Of a DNA stretch of 22,810 bases, positions 10,290 to 17,684 are shown one piece after another. The notes beneath the pieces are model-generated. The model ran no database searches. It had not been told where the DNA came from and was given only the letters and a program-made list of their open reading frames with translations. Source of the DNA: a virus; IMG/VR virus record IMGVR_UViG_3300037093_000044, positions 1 through 22,810 of that record. One strand, 5' to 3'. Made by a program: the position numbers and the translations under genes. Numbering within the stretch: the first letter of the stretch is position 1; each line of letters starts with the position of its first letter.

Positions 10290-10631
10290 TTACGCAGCGA
10301 ACCGGAATGGAAACCGCTGCTTCTGACGATGGCCCACGACACGCCGGGTAGTTGCGTCGAGGACCGGGGTCATCTCGATGGCGTGCTCCAGAATGTCGAT
10401 CACGCCGATGGGTGCGTTCACGACTTCGCCGGGCTTGAGAATGTAGCCAACCCCGTTGAGGCCAATGTACAGCCCGTTCGGCGGGATGTTTTCGTTCTCT
10501 TCGAGGATGATCTTCTTGCGCTCCGGCATGCCCACGGCCTGGGATGGCTTGGCTTCCTCCGGAGGTTTGGCCGCCCGCGGTTTGCGCGCGGGCGGGATAG
10601 CGAGATTGGAACCGAGTTCTTCGATGTTCAT
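10290..10631 (-). CDS. Small phage structural-region protein, unknown
   Basis: This 113-aa protein has a basic, Pro/Ala/Lys-rich N-terminus (to about residue 40), then a compact domain. That domain starts KKIILEENENIPPNGLYIGL and continues with GVGYILKPGEVVNAPIGVI. Phages with related capsid modules often carry a similar short protein (hydrophobic strand, ENE-x-IPP-x-G, G-Y-x-L-x-PGE) near the capsid gene; this is recalled, not searched. The SD region is GAGAG, 7 nt before the ATG. It is 15 nt downstream of the 52-aa gene's stop and 15 nt upstream of the adaptor's start. Function unknown; a minor head or neck component is possible. Confidence 0.7.
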   Translation of the reverse strand: MNIEELGSNLAIPPARKPRAAKPPEEAKPSQAVGMPERKKIILEENENIPPNGLYIGLNGVGYILKPGEVVNAPIGVIDILEHAIEMTPVLDATTRRVVGHRQKQRFPFRFAA

Positions 10632-10646
10632 TTGTCAGCTCTCTGA

Positions 10647-10805
10647 TTAGCCGGTAGCGCCGGTCGGACCGGTCGGGCCGGTCGGGCCGGTGACTCCAGC
10701 GTTCACGCCGGCCGCCAACGCGGCAAAATTGGCGTTGATCCGCGCAGCCGTCTTGGCCCACGAATCATTGCCGGTGGTGTCGATTGTGGTCACGGTCACG
10801 GTCAT
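10647..10805 (-). CDS. 52-aa protein with INANFAAL motif and GPTGPTG tail
   Basis: The protein opens MTVTVTTIDTTGNDSWAKTA, continues ARINANFAALAAG and ends in [15 protein letters not shown]. The N-terminal part resembles the short W-x-x-x-x-x-x-[IL]-N-x-N-F-x-x-L segment found at the start or middle of many phage fibre proteins. The tail is a miniature version of the collagen-like stalk of the fibre gene at 569-2059. Its ATG at 10805 shares one base with the upstream TGA (TGATG), so it is probably translated by coupling. Third codon positions are mostly G or C. It could be a minor fibre or capsid appendage, or a fragment copied from a fibre gene; nothing in the sequence decides between these. 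Confidence 0.7.
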   Translation of the reverse strand: MTVTVTTIDTTGNDSWAKTAARINANFAALAAGVNAGVTGPTGPTGPTGATG

Positions 10806-11089
10806 CACTCGTCTCCATCGTTGTCAGACGTTGCCTTGACGGCCGCGTCGAAGGCTTTCGCGAATGAGTCCGGCGGGGTGGACTCGGCGGGGAGCGCGGT
10901 GGCGATGACCTTCTCGACGAATTTCACCACTGCCGCCTCATTGTCGAACCGGTATTCCCGGCACGGGTCCATCCACTTGCTGGACGGCACGTCCTTCCCA
11001 GATCGAGCCTCGTTCGCCGCGACGATCTTGGGATCGGTCACGGACACGGTGAAACCGTTTTGGATGCGCTCGATGCGGATGCAGGCCAT
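10805..11089 (-). CDS. Small hypothetical phage protein
   Basis: This is a 94-aa soluble, mildly acidic protein starting MACIRIERIQNGFTVSVTDP. It has two predicted beta strands first, then a helical acidic C-terminus (FDNEAAVVKFVEKVIATAL). The SD site is AGGGG with 6-nt spacing. It follows a strong hairpin that separates it from the 146-aa gene upstream, and its stop overlaps the start of the 52-aa gene. No family recognised; the location among head genes suggests a minor structural or assembly role. Confidence 0.7.
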   Translation of the reverse strand: MACIRIERIQNGFTVSVTDPKIVAANEARSGKDVPSSKWMDPCREYRFDNEAAVVKFVEKVIATALPAESTPPDSFAKAFDAAVKATSDNDGDE

Positions 11090-11112
11090 GACGGACCCCT
11101 GAAAGAGGTGGA

Positions 11113-11130
11113 GGCGGGCCGGAGCCCGCC
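11113..11130 (-). other. RNA hairpin with UCCG tetraloop after the 146-aa gene
   Basis: On the transcribed (minus) strand this is GGCGGGC-TCCG-GCCCGCC, a perfect 7-bp GC stem. The C-G-closed UCCG loop belongs to the very stable UNCG tetraloop class. Beyond one mismatch the stem can extend by about three more pairs. It begins 9 nt after the TAA of the 146-aa gene. There is no T-run after it, so an mRNA-stabilising or weakly attenuating role is more likely than full intrinsic termination. Confidence 0.65.
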
Positions 11131-11138
11131 ACCGTTCG

Positions 11139-11579
11139 TTAGCCGATGGCGACCCAGACGTAGGTGTGGGCGTTCACGTTGATGTTGAACGTGAGCTTGG
11201 CCACAGTCGGGTCCGGCGAGTAGACACTGACCGAGGCCGTGCCGTTCACGCCGTCATCGGGAGTCTGCGCGCCGGGGGCCGGGAAGGCGACCTCGGTGCG
11301 AGAGGTGATCTTGCCATTCGACACGATCGCCGAGTTGGCGTCGATCGCCGGATCGACCAGACCAGTCGTCAGGAGGGTGTCCGTCGCCGCCATACCGAGA
11401 ATCCACTCGTACTCGGACGCGCCGGTGGCGGCCGCCATGTCGATGAGCTTCGCGTAGACGGGCGTGAAGCCCAGATTGACCGTAATGGCACCCGAGCCGT
11501 CGCCGGTGAAGTGGCCCGTGGCGATGTTGCCGAAGGCGGTGTAGGTGTCGGGGCCGATGCCCGAGGCATTGAGAGTCAT
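11139..11579 (-). CDS. Probable capsid-associated (decoration-like) protein
   Basis: This 146-aa protein is beta-rich, starting MTLNASGIGPDTYTAFGNI and containing GAITVNLGFTPVYAKLIDM; it ends in NINVNAHTYVWVAIG. It has no signal peptide, membrane segment or enzyme motif. It sits directly after the major capsid gene with its own AGGAG SD site 7 nt before the ATG. Strong UCCG-loop hairpins lie on both sides, which would suit independent high expression. Small beta-rich proteins encoded just after the capsid gene are often head decoration or cement proteins, so that is the favoured inference. Confidence 0.65.
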   Translation of the reverse strand: MTLNASGIGPDTYTAFGNIATGHFTGDGSGAITVNLGFTPVYAKLIDMAAATGASEYEWILGMAATDTLLTTGLVDPAIDANSAIVSNGKITSRTEVAFPAPGAQTPDDGVNGTASVSVYSPDPTVAKLTFNINVNAHTYVWVAIG

Positions 11580-11609
11580 TTTCGTGCTCCTAGAACCGAG
11601 GGGTTGCGA

Positions 11610-11633
11610 TGACGGGGCCCGGAGGCCCCGTCA
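11610..11633 (-). other. Strong UCCG-tetraloop hairpin immediately after the capsid gene
   Basis: On the minus strand this reads TGACGGGGCC-TCCG-GGCCCCGTCA, a perfect 10-bp stem closed by a C-G pair over a UCCG (UNCG-class) loop. It starts 6 nt after the stop of the major capsid gene and ends about 20 nt before the SD of the next gene. No T-run follows, so it is not a canonical rho-independent terminator. It could protect the 3' end of capsid mRNA or partly attenuate readthrough. Confidence 0.75.
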
Positions 11634-11639
11634 GGGTGA

Positions 11640-12701
11640 TTACGCCGTGCAGCCGACTTCGAGGCGAGCCATGAAGGCGTCCTGCAGGATGATCGTGGCG
11701 GTCCACAGCTTCCAGCCGACCGTGCCGCGCTGCGCCAGGGGATCACCCGCCGCAGGCTTGGGGTTGACGACCATGGGGGTCATGGACGACTTGCCCTTGA
11801 GCGGGACGATGCCGAAAGCGTCGCGCGCGAAGATCAGGATCGGGTACACATCGACATTGCCGCCGGTGGCGCGCAGCCCGCTCGCACCCACCGCAGCGCC
11901 AAGGCCCGCAAACGGGGCGATGACAGTCGAGGTGAGGTAGCGAACCTGCTCGCAGGAGCCGATTTCGCCTTCGAACGGGGTCGTGTGCGGGCCGTAGTCG
12001 GCGACCACCTTGAAGCCGGTCATCGAGCGCAGATCGGTTTCCAGGTCCGGATGGCAAACGGCCATGTAGGACGCTTCGACCGACTTCGTATTGAAGTCCG
12101 CCGTGGAAGCGACCACCGTGGTGATCTTCTTCGCGTTCTGCCGGTTCAGGCCGGTCGTCACCTTGCGCTGGTCGGACAGCGCGATCGCGGTGATGACGTT
12201 GGCACGAGCCGCAACCGCGTTCGCGTACCAGACGTTGGTGCCGGCCTTGAGAACGTTGAACCGCAGGGTCTCCACGGTGAGCGCAGCCTGCTCGCCAAGG
12301 ATGTCGGTCATCTGTTGCAAGACCGGGTCCGTGTGGGTGTCCTCGATCACGTCGGTGATGGTCATGAAGTCGCCATACTGGGCGAGCGTCACGGTGTAGT
12401 CCTGGTTGGCCAGGGTCGAGCCCGAAGGCGTGACACCCTCGATCAGCGGCGTGATGGCCACCGGGATGTTGAACGCCGCGCCAGCGCCGTTGGTGCCACC
12501 GCCATCAGGACCCGCCGCGCCAGTAGCGCCGGTCATGAAGTAGCGACGGAACTTCGCGGTCTGCGTCGAGTTCGTCGGAAGGGGATAGGTCTGGCCGAAT
12601 TTTTCCAAATGCAAATAGGGCATGGCCCTCTTGAGCATGCGGACGACGGAATAGGCGGCGACTGCTGGGGAGATGTCGCCATAAGAGGTGATCGCGGCCA
12701 T
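11640..12701 (-). CDS. Major capsid protein, N4-gp56 family
   Basis: This 353-aa protein forms the head shell. It shows features I associate with the N4-gp56 capsid family (HK97-like fold expected): an N-terminal segment leading to TQTAKFRRYFMTGATGA, then TVTLAQYGDFMTITDVIED, THTDPVLQQMTDILGEQAA, and a central FNVLKAG. The length is typical for the family (about 300-400 aa). A Gly-rich insert after FRRYFMTG contains AGPDGGGTNGAG, which may form a flexible loop. The start at 12701 has AGGAG 7 nt upstream. It follows the scaffold gene after a 135-nt hairpin-rich leader and is followed by a strong UNCG hairpin, both unusual in this otherwise tightly packed block and consistent with high-level expression. 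The C-terminus (GWKLWTATIILQDAFMARL) is also family-like. Confidence 0.9.
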   Translation of the reverse strand: MAAITSYGDISPAVAAYSVVRMLKRAMPYLHLEKFGQTYPLPTNSTQTAKFRRYFMTGATGAAGPDGGGTNGAGAAFNIPVAITPLIEGVTPSGSTLANQDYTVTLAQYGDFMTITDVIEDTHTDPVLQQMTDILGEQAALTVETLRFNVLKAGTNVWYANAVAARANVITAIALSDQRKVTTGLNRQNAKKITTVVASTADFNTKSVEASYMAVCHPDLETDLRSMTGFKVVADYGPHTTPFEGEIGSCEQVRYLTSTVIAPFAGLGAAVGASGLRATGGNVDVYPILIFARDAFGIVPLKGKSSMTPMVVNPKPAAGDPLAQRGTVGWKLWTATIILQDAFMARLEVGCTA

Positions 12702-12836
12702 GATGAGTCTCCTGAATCGGGGGTGTCTCGCCGACTAGGGCCAGAGGTCGTCCCGCTTGTATGGGACCCTGAGGCAGCTCAGCATGTTACGCTGACAGGC
12801 TGTACCACCATAGGTAGCAGCCTGTCAACTACTCAA
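12702..12836 (-). promoter_or_regulatory. Hairpin-rich leader between scaffold and capsid genes
   Basis: This 135-nt gap is the longest non-coding stretch inside the leftward block. In transcription order it holds three hairpins. At 12793-12827 there is a perfect 10-bp stem (TGACAGGCTG with CAGCCTGTCA) extended by four more pairs past one bulged G. At 12769-12782 there is CTGAG/CTCAG, and at 12750-12767 GTCCC/GGGAC. A TTGACA hexamer overlaps the first hairpin on the minus strand, but no good -10 lies 16-18 bp after it. The arrangement may be an RNase processing site, mRNA-stabilising leader, attenuator or phage-specific promoter; the sequence alone does not decide. Confidence 0.55.
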
Positions 12837-13814
12837 TCACAGGTCTTTGAGCGCAGCCGCAGCAGCGAACGCGCCGTCGAAGTCCGTGGGTTCGCTGGCA
12901 ACCGCGACAGACCTCTTCGAGCCGACCGGAGCCAGCGCCGCAGCAGCCGCTTTGCGATCAGCCTCGGCCTTGGCAGTCTTGGCCGCAGCCGCAGCAGCCG
13001 CAGCAGCCGCCGCCGGGTCAGCCGTGGCGGCCACCGGCGTGCCTGTGTCGGCGTGATACCGCTTGATCAGGTCGGCCACCTCGGCGGCCGTGCCCTGCGC
13101 GACCACTGCCTGGTAGGCAGCCTTCAAGTACGCCGGCTGTTTGTCCACCCACGCGATGACCTGGTCGCGCGTCGCGTCGTAGTCCGGCACCGCCGTGTGC
13201 AGATCGCCCAGATGCGTGCGCTGCGCCAGCACCTGGACCTGCTCGATGATCGGCTGCAGACTGCGGGTAATCTCCCCGAAAATGTAGCCGGTCGTGGCCA
13301 CGAGATCGGCCCGGCGCTGCAGCCGCTCCGCCGCGGCGATGTCCGGGAACTCCTTCTCGTAGGCTGCCAGGAACGCCGCCTGCTCCTGGGTGAACGGAGA
13401 CTGAGGCTGATCCGGTTCCACCCGCTGCATCTGTGGCACTGCCACCGGCTCCGGCGCAGCTTTCTTGAGCACGCCGCCAAGTCGCTTCAGCAAGTCCTCT
13501 TCAGCCTGGGCGACGATCGCGGCCTGGGCCGTTTCGGTCTCCTTGACCTTCGCCGCGGCAGCCTCGGCAGCCGCCGCGGCCTCGTCGGTGGCAGCCTTTG
13601 CCGCCAGCTCCGTCGGGGTCAGGGTCTCTACGGCAACGGTGCCGGTCGGACCCTCGGTTGGGGCTGCCGTGCCGGTTGGGCCCGTCGGAGCCGTCTGCAA
13701 CGCCGGAGGCGCATCACCAGCCGCTGGGCCGGTGGGCACCTTGTTCTCCGTGGCGTCGGCCGCCGAGAGCTGCTTGAAGGCGTCTTCGAACGCGGTATCA
13801 TTTTCAGTAGACAT
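12837..13814 (-). CDS. Probable capsid scaffolding protein
   Basis: This 325-aa protein has typical scaffold composition: an acidic, Ala/Glu/Gln-rich N-terminal half, a long helical middle (TQEQAAFLAAYEKEFPDIAAA onward), a poly-Ala run near residue 270 and a charged C-terminus containing EPTDFDGAFAAAAAL. Scaffolds of many tailed phages end in a short helical capsid-binding segment like this. It lies between portal and capsid, the usual position. The N-terminal region also carries APTGPTGT and EGPTGTV, echoing the GPTG repeats of the fibre protein. The start at 13814 has GAGGG at 6-nt spacing. No protease domain is seen, so no self-cleaving prohead protease is indicated. Confidence 0.8.
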   Translation of the reverse strand: MSTENDTAFEDAFKQLSAADATENKVPTGPAAGDAPPALQTAPTGPTGTAAPTEGPTGTVAVETLTPTELAAKAATDEAAAAAEAAAAKVKETETAQAAIVAQAEEDLLKRLGGVLKKAAPEPVAVPQMQRVEPDQPQSPFTQEQAAFLAAYEKEFPDIAAAERLQRRADLVATTGYIFGEITRSLQPIIEQVQVLAQRTHLGDLHTAVPDYDATRDQVIAWVDKQPAYLKAAYQAVVAQGTAAEVADLIKRYHADTGTPVAATADPAAAAAAAAAAAKTAKAEADRKAAAAALAPVGSKRSVAVASEPTDFDGAFAAAAALKDL

Positions 13815-13840
13815 GATTATCCCTCAACCGTTTGAAATTG

Positions 13841-14086
13841 TTACTCAGATGCCGGCGAGTCGATGTTAGCCACCGGACGCGTCAGGTCCCGCAGGAGACT
13901 CAGGTAGGCCGCCGCCAGGGCCTGCTGGCGCGGCATCTCCAGGACCGGGCACAGCACCAGGTTGGTCTTGGCTTCCTCCAGCCGGTGCTCCACCAGCCGT
14001 CGAACCATCAGCAGCTCCGGGGTCTCCTTCGCCTGGACCAGTCGCCGCATCAGGTCCAGCTGTTCCGTTTTGTTGAGCAATTGCAC
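13841..14086 (-). CDS. 81-aa protein overprinted on the 3' end of the portal gene
   Basis: The frame starts at GTG (14086) with GGGAG 6 nt upstream and ends 26 nt before the scaffold ATG. It overlaps the last 221 nt of the portal frame in +1 phase. The product, beginning MQLLNKTEQLDLMRRLVQAK, is a charged amphipathic helical protein. Its codons are dominated by CTG, GAG, CAG, AAG and GCG, matching the G/C third-position preference of neighbours. The portal frame over the same bases is rich in A/T third positions and encodes a Gly/Ala/Pro tail. Small helical proteins are often encoded directly after the portal in such phages. Function unknown; a portal- or scaffold-associated assembly factor is possible. 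Confidence 0.75.
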   Translation of the reverse strand: MQLLNKTEQLDLMRRLVQAKETPELLMVRRLVEHRLEEAKTNLVLCPVLEMPRQQALAAAYLSLLRDLTRPVANIDSPASE

Positions 14087-16181
14087 CGGTCACTCCCGCT
14101 TCCAACAGCTTCAGCGCGGCGTCGACACTTGCCGCGTCCGCCAAAGCCGAATTCTTCTGCCCCTGCGCGATGTTCTTGAAGGCGTCGGACAGCACCTTGC
14201 GCACCTGCGCCTCGACCGTCGCCTGCTGCTGCTGGGCCATCTGGGCGTCAGTCGCGTCCTGCTGCTTCTGCCGGCGCTCAGCCTCTTCCTCGGAGACCAG
14301 CATGTCGGTCAGATCACGAGCCGCGAAGCGAGCACGCGTCCACTTGCGCTGGTCGATCTGGATCAAATCCTTGGGAGTCAGCGTCGTCGCCAACTGGTCC
14401 ATCTGGATGCCGCGCACTTCCTTGGCCACCAATGAGGTAGCGCCGCGCGCGATCACGTTGTAGTCGCCCTCAGGGGCGCGATCCGGATTGAACTTGCGGT
14501 TGAATTGCACGAGCGATTCGAGCACCGATTGCGTGAACGAGTCGAAGTGGCGGACGATGTCCTTGAACGGCAGTGCCGCATCGCCCCGGATCATGGACGC
14601 GCCGGCCGCCGTCCGCATGGGCTCGCTCGGCCCCTGCGACATGTCGCCACCGGTGGCTGGGCCCACGAACGTCTCCAGATCGGCGAACTTCATGAACAGC
14701 TCGATAATCTGCTGCAGCTCAGGGATGTGCGACTCGATCTCGACATTCTGCACCGCGCGCTGCTGCGCGTCCACGCCCGTGCCCTCACGATACCAAATCT
14801 TGTAGGCGCTCGTGCTGGTCAGGTCCTGGTCTGGACGGAGAAGATCGGTATTGAGTTCAAGATTTGGTCCGCAGACCACTGAGGCATTGTCGAGCAGCAT
14901 CCGGGTCGAGGCGCTGACCGCCATTTGGCTGTCCCGGATCGCGTTTGGCAGCCCGAACCCAACGGGCGACGTATCGTCCTCGTCAAAGAGGAAGGTGTGG
15001 ATCGTCTTGACCTTGACACCGAGCTTCTCCCACGGGTTCAGAGACGCCTTGATCACGTTGCCGTCGATCATCCAAATCTCGGCGTCAATCTCGTCGGCGT
15101 GCTTGTCTTCCGGCACGTCGACACCGCAGATCGCGAGCCACGCACCGGAAGTCTGGCCGTGCCAGACGACGACCTCGTACTTCGAGGATTCGACCTTCAT
15201 CTCGTTGACGTTGACCTTGACGCCCATCGCGCGCAGCTCCGTCTCGAACGGCTGCGGGCGGTAGTTGCCCATGATGTGGTCGGTCAGATACCGCTTGATC
15301 ACGGTGTCGAAGAAGTCAGTGCGCTTGGCCAGCGCTCGCACCTGGGAGCGCGACATAACGACGCGGGTGAAATAGCCGTCCATATCATCGAAGGACTTGG
15401 ACGCCATGTCTGGGTAGAAGTCCCACACCTTGAGGAACTCGTACATCGGCTTGTAGACGGTCTTGGACTTCACCACAGGCTGGTTCGTCGTCGGATCGAG
15501 CGACCATGCTGACGACTTCGATTCCTGCGCGTACGGGCCCCGCAAGAGCCCCAGGCCGTAGATGATGCCGCTGCGCAGCACGTCGCGGTTGAGCGCCACG
15601 TAATCGTAGGTCTGGTTGCCGCCCAATTCCTGCAGCTGATCGTCGATCAGCGTCGAGAGCTGATCAGCCCGCTTGTCCGCCAGCGTCTGCACGGCCGCCA
15701 TGACGAAGCTGAGATCGACATCGGACTGAATGCTGGCCTCCGCGTCGGTCTTTTTGGCGTCCTCGATCGCCTGCGTGACATCCTCGACCGACATATCGGG
15801 GGACGGCGACGCCTTGATCTCCCAGTTCCGCTCGTTGCCTGGGAACATCAGGTTCATCAGACGCGCCAGAACGCTCAGGCACTTCACCCGCGTCAGTCGT
15901 GGGTACGCCTTGGAGCGATTGGAGGTCAATTCCTTCTCGACCTCTGGGTCGTAGATGCCCAGGTACTGCCGTTCGTTGCGCAGCCACCGCAATTCGGCGA
16001 TGCGCCGGTCCGACACGTACTGCCGGAACAGCACATCGAGCTTTTTGCCCACTTCCTGCAGCTCGACGGGGTTGAGCACCTTGACAGGCGCGTCTTTGGG
16101 GGTCTCGACCTCGACGGCGGGCGGCAAAAGCTCCCCACGGGCGACCGCGGAGGCTTCACTGGGAAGAATGGTCTGCGTCAT
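13866..16181 (-). CDS. Portal protein (head-tail connector ring)
   Basis: This 771-aa protein would form the dodecameric ring at the packaging vertex. It lies between TerL and scaffold, starting 6 nt after the TerL stop. The N-terminal part is helical (ELQEVGKKLDVLFRQYVSDR). A middle part carries SKSFDDMDGYFTRVVMSRSQ and the glycine-rich VWHGQTSGAWLAICGVDVPE. The long helical C-terminal third includes PATGGDMSQGPSEPMRTAAG and ends with Gln/Ala-rich helices (QKQQDATDAQMAQQQQATVE). The length is large, closer to P22/N4-type portals than to T7 (536 aa). Residues from about 699 on form a Gly/Pro/Ala-rich tail, which coincides exactly with the overprinted 81-aa gene, so the tail may be little constrained. 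Identification is from gene order, length and general architecture. Confidence 0.85.
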   Translation of the reverse strand: MTQTILPSEASAVARGELLPPAVEVETPKDAPVKVLNPVELQEVGKKLDVLFRQYVSDRRIAELRWLRNERQYLGIYDPEVEKELTSNRSKAYPRLTRVKCLSVLARLMNLMFPGNERNWEIKASPSPDMSVEDVTQAIEDAKKTDAEASIQSDVDLSFVMAAVQTLADKRADQLSTLIDDQLQELGGNQTYDYVALNRDVLRSGIIYGLGLLRGPYAQESKSSAWSLDPTTNQPVVKSKTVYKPMYEFLKVWDFYPDMASKSFDDMDGYFTRVVMSRSQVRALAKRTDFFDTVIKRYLTDHIMGNYRPQPFETELRAMGVKVNVNEMKVESSKYEVVVWHGQTSGAWLAICGVDVPEDKHADEIDAEIWMIDGNVIKASLNPWEKLGVKVKTIHTFLFDEDDTSPVGFGLPNAIRDSQMAVSASTRMLLDNASVVCGPNLELNTDLLRPDQDLTSTSAYKIWYREGTGVDAQQRAVQNVEIESHIPELQQIIELFMKFADLETFVGPATGGDMSQGPSEPMRTAAGASMIRGDAALPFKDIVRHFDSFTQSVLESLVQFNRKFNPDRAPEGDYNVIARGATSLVAKEVRGIQMDQLATTLTPKDLIQIDQRKWTRARFAARDLTDMLVSEEEAERRQKQQDATDAQMAQQQQATVEAQVRKVLSDAFKNIAQGQKNSALADAASVDAALKLLEAGVTGAIAQQNGTAGPDAATGPGEGDPGAADGSTAGGAPAGGSQDQPGAVPGPGDAAPAGPGGGLPESPAGPDASGG

Positions 16182-16187
16182 GACGCG

Positions 16188-17684
16188 TCACCGCTGGTTG
16201 TAGGCCGACCCAAACGACCTGGGCGGTACGAAACGCTTCTGGCCAGCCGCAGCATAACGCCCCTCACGCTCGTTGGACCGGTGGAAGTAGCGAGCCAGAT
16301 ACCCAGTCGCGTCGCCCGTATGGCTGTACGCGTTCTTTTCCGGCTCGACACCCTTCGCGATGCCCTTCTTCGGGTCCATAGCATACCGCCAGCCACCCTT
16401 TAGTGCTCGGATGACCGTAGGACATTCGTTAGCATCAATCAAGAGGGCTGGCCCAACCTCCAACAACTTAGTGGTGTATGCCTCGATGGCATCCAACCTA
16501 AGCGGGAGGCGGTTGTTCGTCTCGATCTTGACCATGTAATAGCGCTTGAACACGTCCACGACCGTCTTTTCGTCGGTTTGGGTGCGGTTCGCCGCGGCTG
16601 GGTCCGGGGCGATGATCACGTTGGCGTCCGGGAAACGCCGACGGAGGTAGGGTCGGAGCCGCTCGTTGATCAAGCGCATGGCTCCATAGCCCTCCTGCAC
16701 CAGCTCGCCAAGGATCAGCAGCCTCCCGAACGAGTCCTCCTGCCCGAAGATCAGCGCACTGCCAATGATCCCAGGGTCCAGCCCGATGACCAGCGGCAGC
16801 AGTGGGTTGAAGAGCAGCCGCTTCTTGGAGATGTGCATCTCCTTGAAGGTCGGGACGACTGGCTTGCCTGCGATCGAGAAGCCCCAGTTGGCGTTGATAT
16901 ACTGCTCGATCCAGACTTCACTCTTCCCCTTCGCCTGGTTCGTGTAGTAGCTGTGGTTCCCGGCCTCGAACGGTGGCAGGTTCTCTAGGTTCTCGGCGTC
17001 GTCGGCGAAGCCGGAAGGCTGGACAAAATAGCGGACGTTCGGCTCGGGTAGCCTGAGAAGGGCCCGCCGCGCCTTTGCCACCTCCACGTCCTCGCCATAC
17101 CGATCCACAGAATTGCTGTGCAGGAAATCGTACCACCAGCAGTCCTCCGTGTCAGGATTAGACGCACCCCACATGCCCCAGTTCGTCGCCCCGCCGTCCT
17201 TCTTCGATGGGAAGCGGCCGAGACGAGCGGAGAGCGCGTCGACAATCTCCTTCGGAATTTGCACGAACTCGTCGAGGATCGCGAAGGTCACTTCAAGGGA
17301 GAGCACGCGCGCGATGTCGTCCGGGGTGTCAAGCGGGCGGAACAGCACCTCGCACTCGACATCGTCGAAGCGCAGCACGAAGTTGCGCTCGGTGGCCTTC
17401 CACTTGCCGGCCTGGCCATCCTTGAACCACAGGTCCCAGGAGGCGATGGTGGTGTCCTTCAGCTGCGGGGCGGTGTTGCGAACGATGACCGCACGCGAGC
17501 GCCGGATGCCATCCGCCCAAGGCTTTTGCTTCTTCGCCATGTAGACGAGCTTGAAGAAGCTCGCGGTGGTCTTGCCGGAGCCGTAGGGGCCGACCACCCA
17601 GTCGTAGAAAAGTTCTGATGGTCGATGATCGGTGATGAACGCCTTGAGGACCGGCGGTGGCCTGTAGTTGATGACCTCAGACAT
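16188..17684 (-). CDS. terL: Terminase large subunit (packaging ATPase/nuclease)
   Basis: This 498-aa motor protein pumps DNA into the prohead and cuts the concatemer. The N-terminal ATPase has Walker A GPYGSGKT at 32-39 and Walker B FAILDE at 134-139 with catalytic E139. A coupling-type motif WGASNP lies at 172-177. The C-terminal RuvC-like nuclease starts near residue 298 with VIGLDPG (D303 as first metal ligand), continues with IIAPDPAAANRTQTD and has a late acidic residue in YSHTGDATGYLAR. Order and length fit complete, active terminases. The first 8 nt overlap the end of the 82-aa gene upstream, and portal follows 6 nt downstream. The ATG at 17684 encodes MSEVINYRPPPVLKAFI. Confidence 0.95.
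   Translation of the reverse strand: MSEVINYRPPPVLKAFITDHRPSELFYDWVVGPYGSGKTTASFFKLVYMAKKQKPWADGIRRSRAVIVRNTAPQLKDTTIASWDLWFKDGQAGKWKATERNFVLRFDDVECEVLFRPLDTPDDIARVLSLEVTFAILDEFVQIPKEIVDALSARLGRFPSKKDGGATNWGMWGASNPDTEDCWWYDFLHSNSVDRYGEDVEVAKARRALLRLPEPNVRYFVQPSGFADDAENLENLPPFEAGNHSYYTNQAKGKSEVWIEQYINANWGFSIAGKPVVPTFKEMHISKKRLLFNPLLPLVIGLDPGIIGSALIFGQEDSFGRLLILGELVQEGYGAMRLINERLRPYLRRRFPDANVIIAPDPAAANRTQTDEKTVVDVFKRYYMVKIETNNRLPLRLDAIEAYTTKLLEVGPALLIDANECPTVIRALKGGWRYAMDPKKGIAKGVEPEKNAYSHTGDATGYLARYFHRSNEREGRYAAAGQKRFVPPRSFGSAYNQR

Noticed and set aside
12814-12834. TTGACA on the minus strand before the capsid gene as a host promoter
   Set aside because: No acceptable -10 hexamer at 16-18 bp; the hexamer is part of the hairpin arm. 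The region is listed only as possible regulatory RNA.
11985-13835. 616-codon plus-strand frame opposite scaffold and capsid genes
   Set aside because: This is an antisense frame kept open by high GC content. It has Arg-rich, His-rich composition and lies opposite two well-supported genes.
16175-16190. Overlapping palindromes (GCGTCATGACGC and TGACGCGTCA) at the terL/portal junction
   Set aside because: They lie across the stop and start codons, cannot form a looped RNA hairpin, and similar short palindromes are expected by chance in GC-rich DNA.
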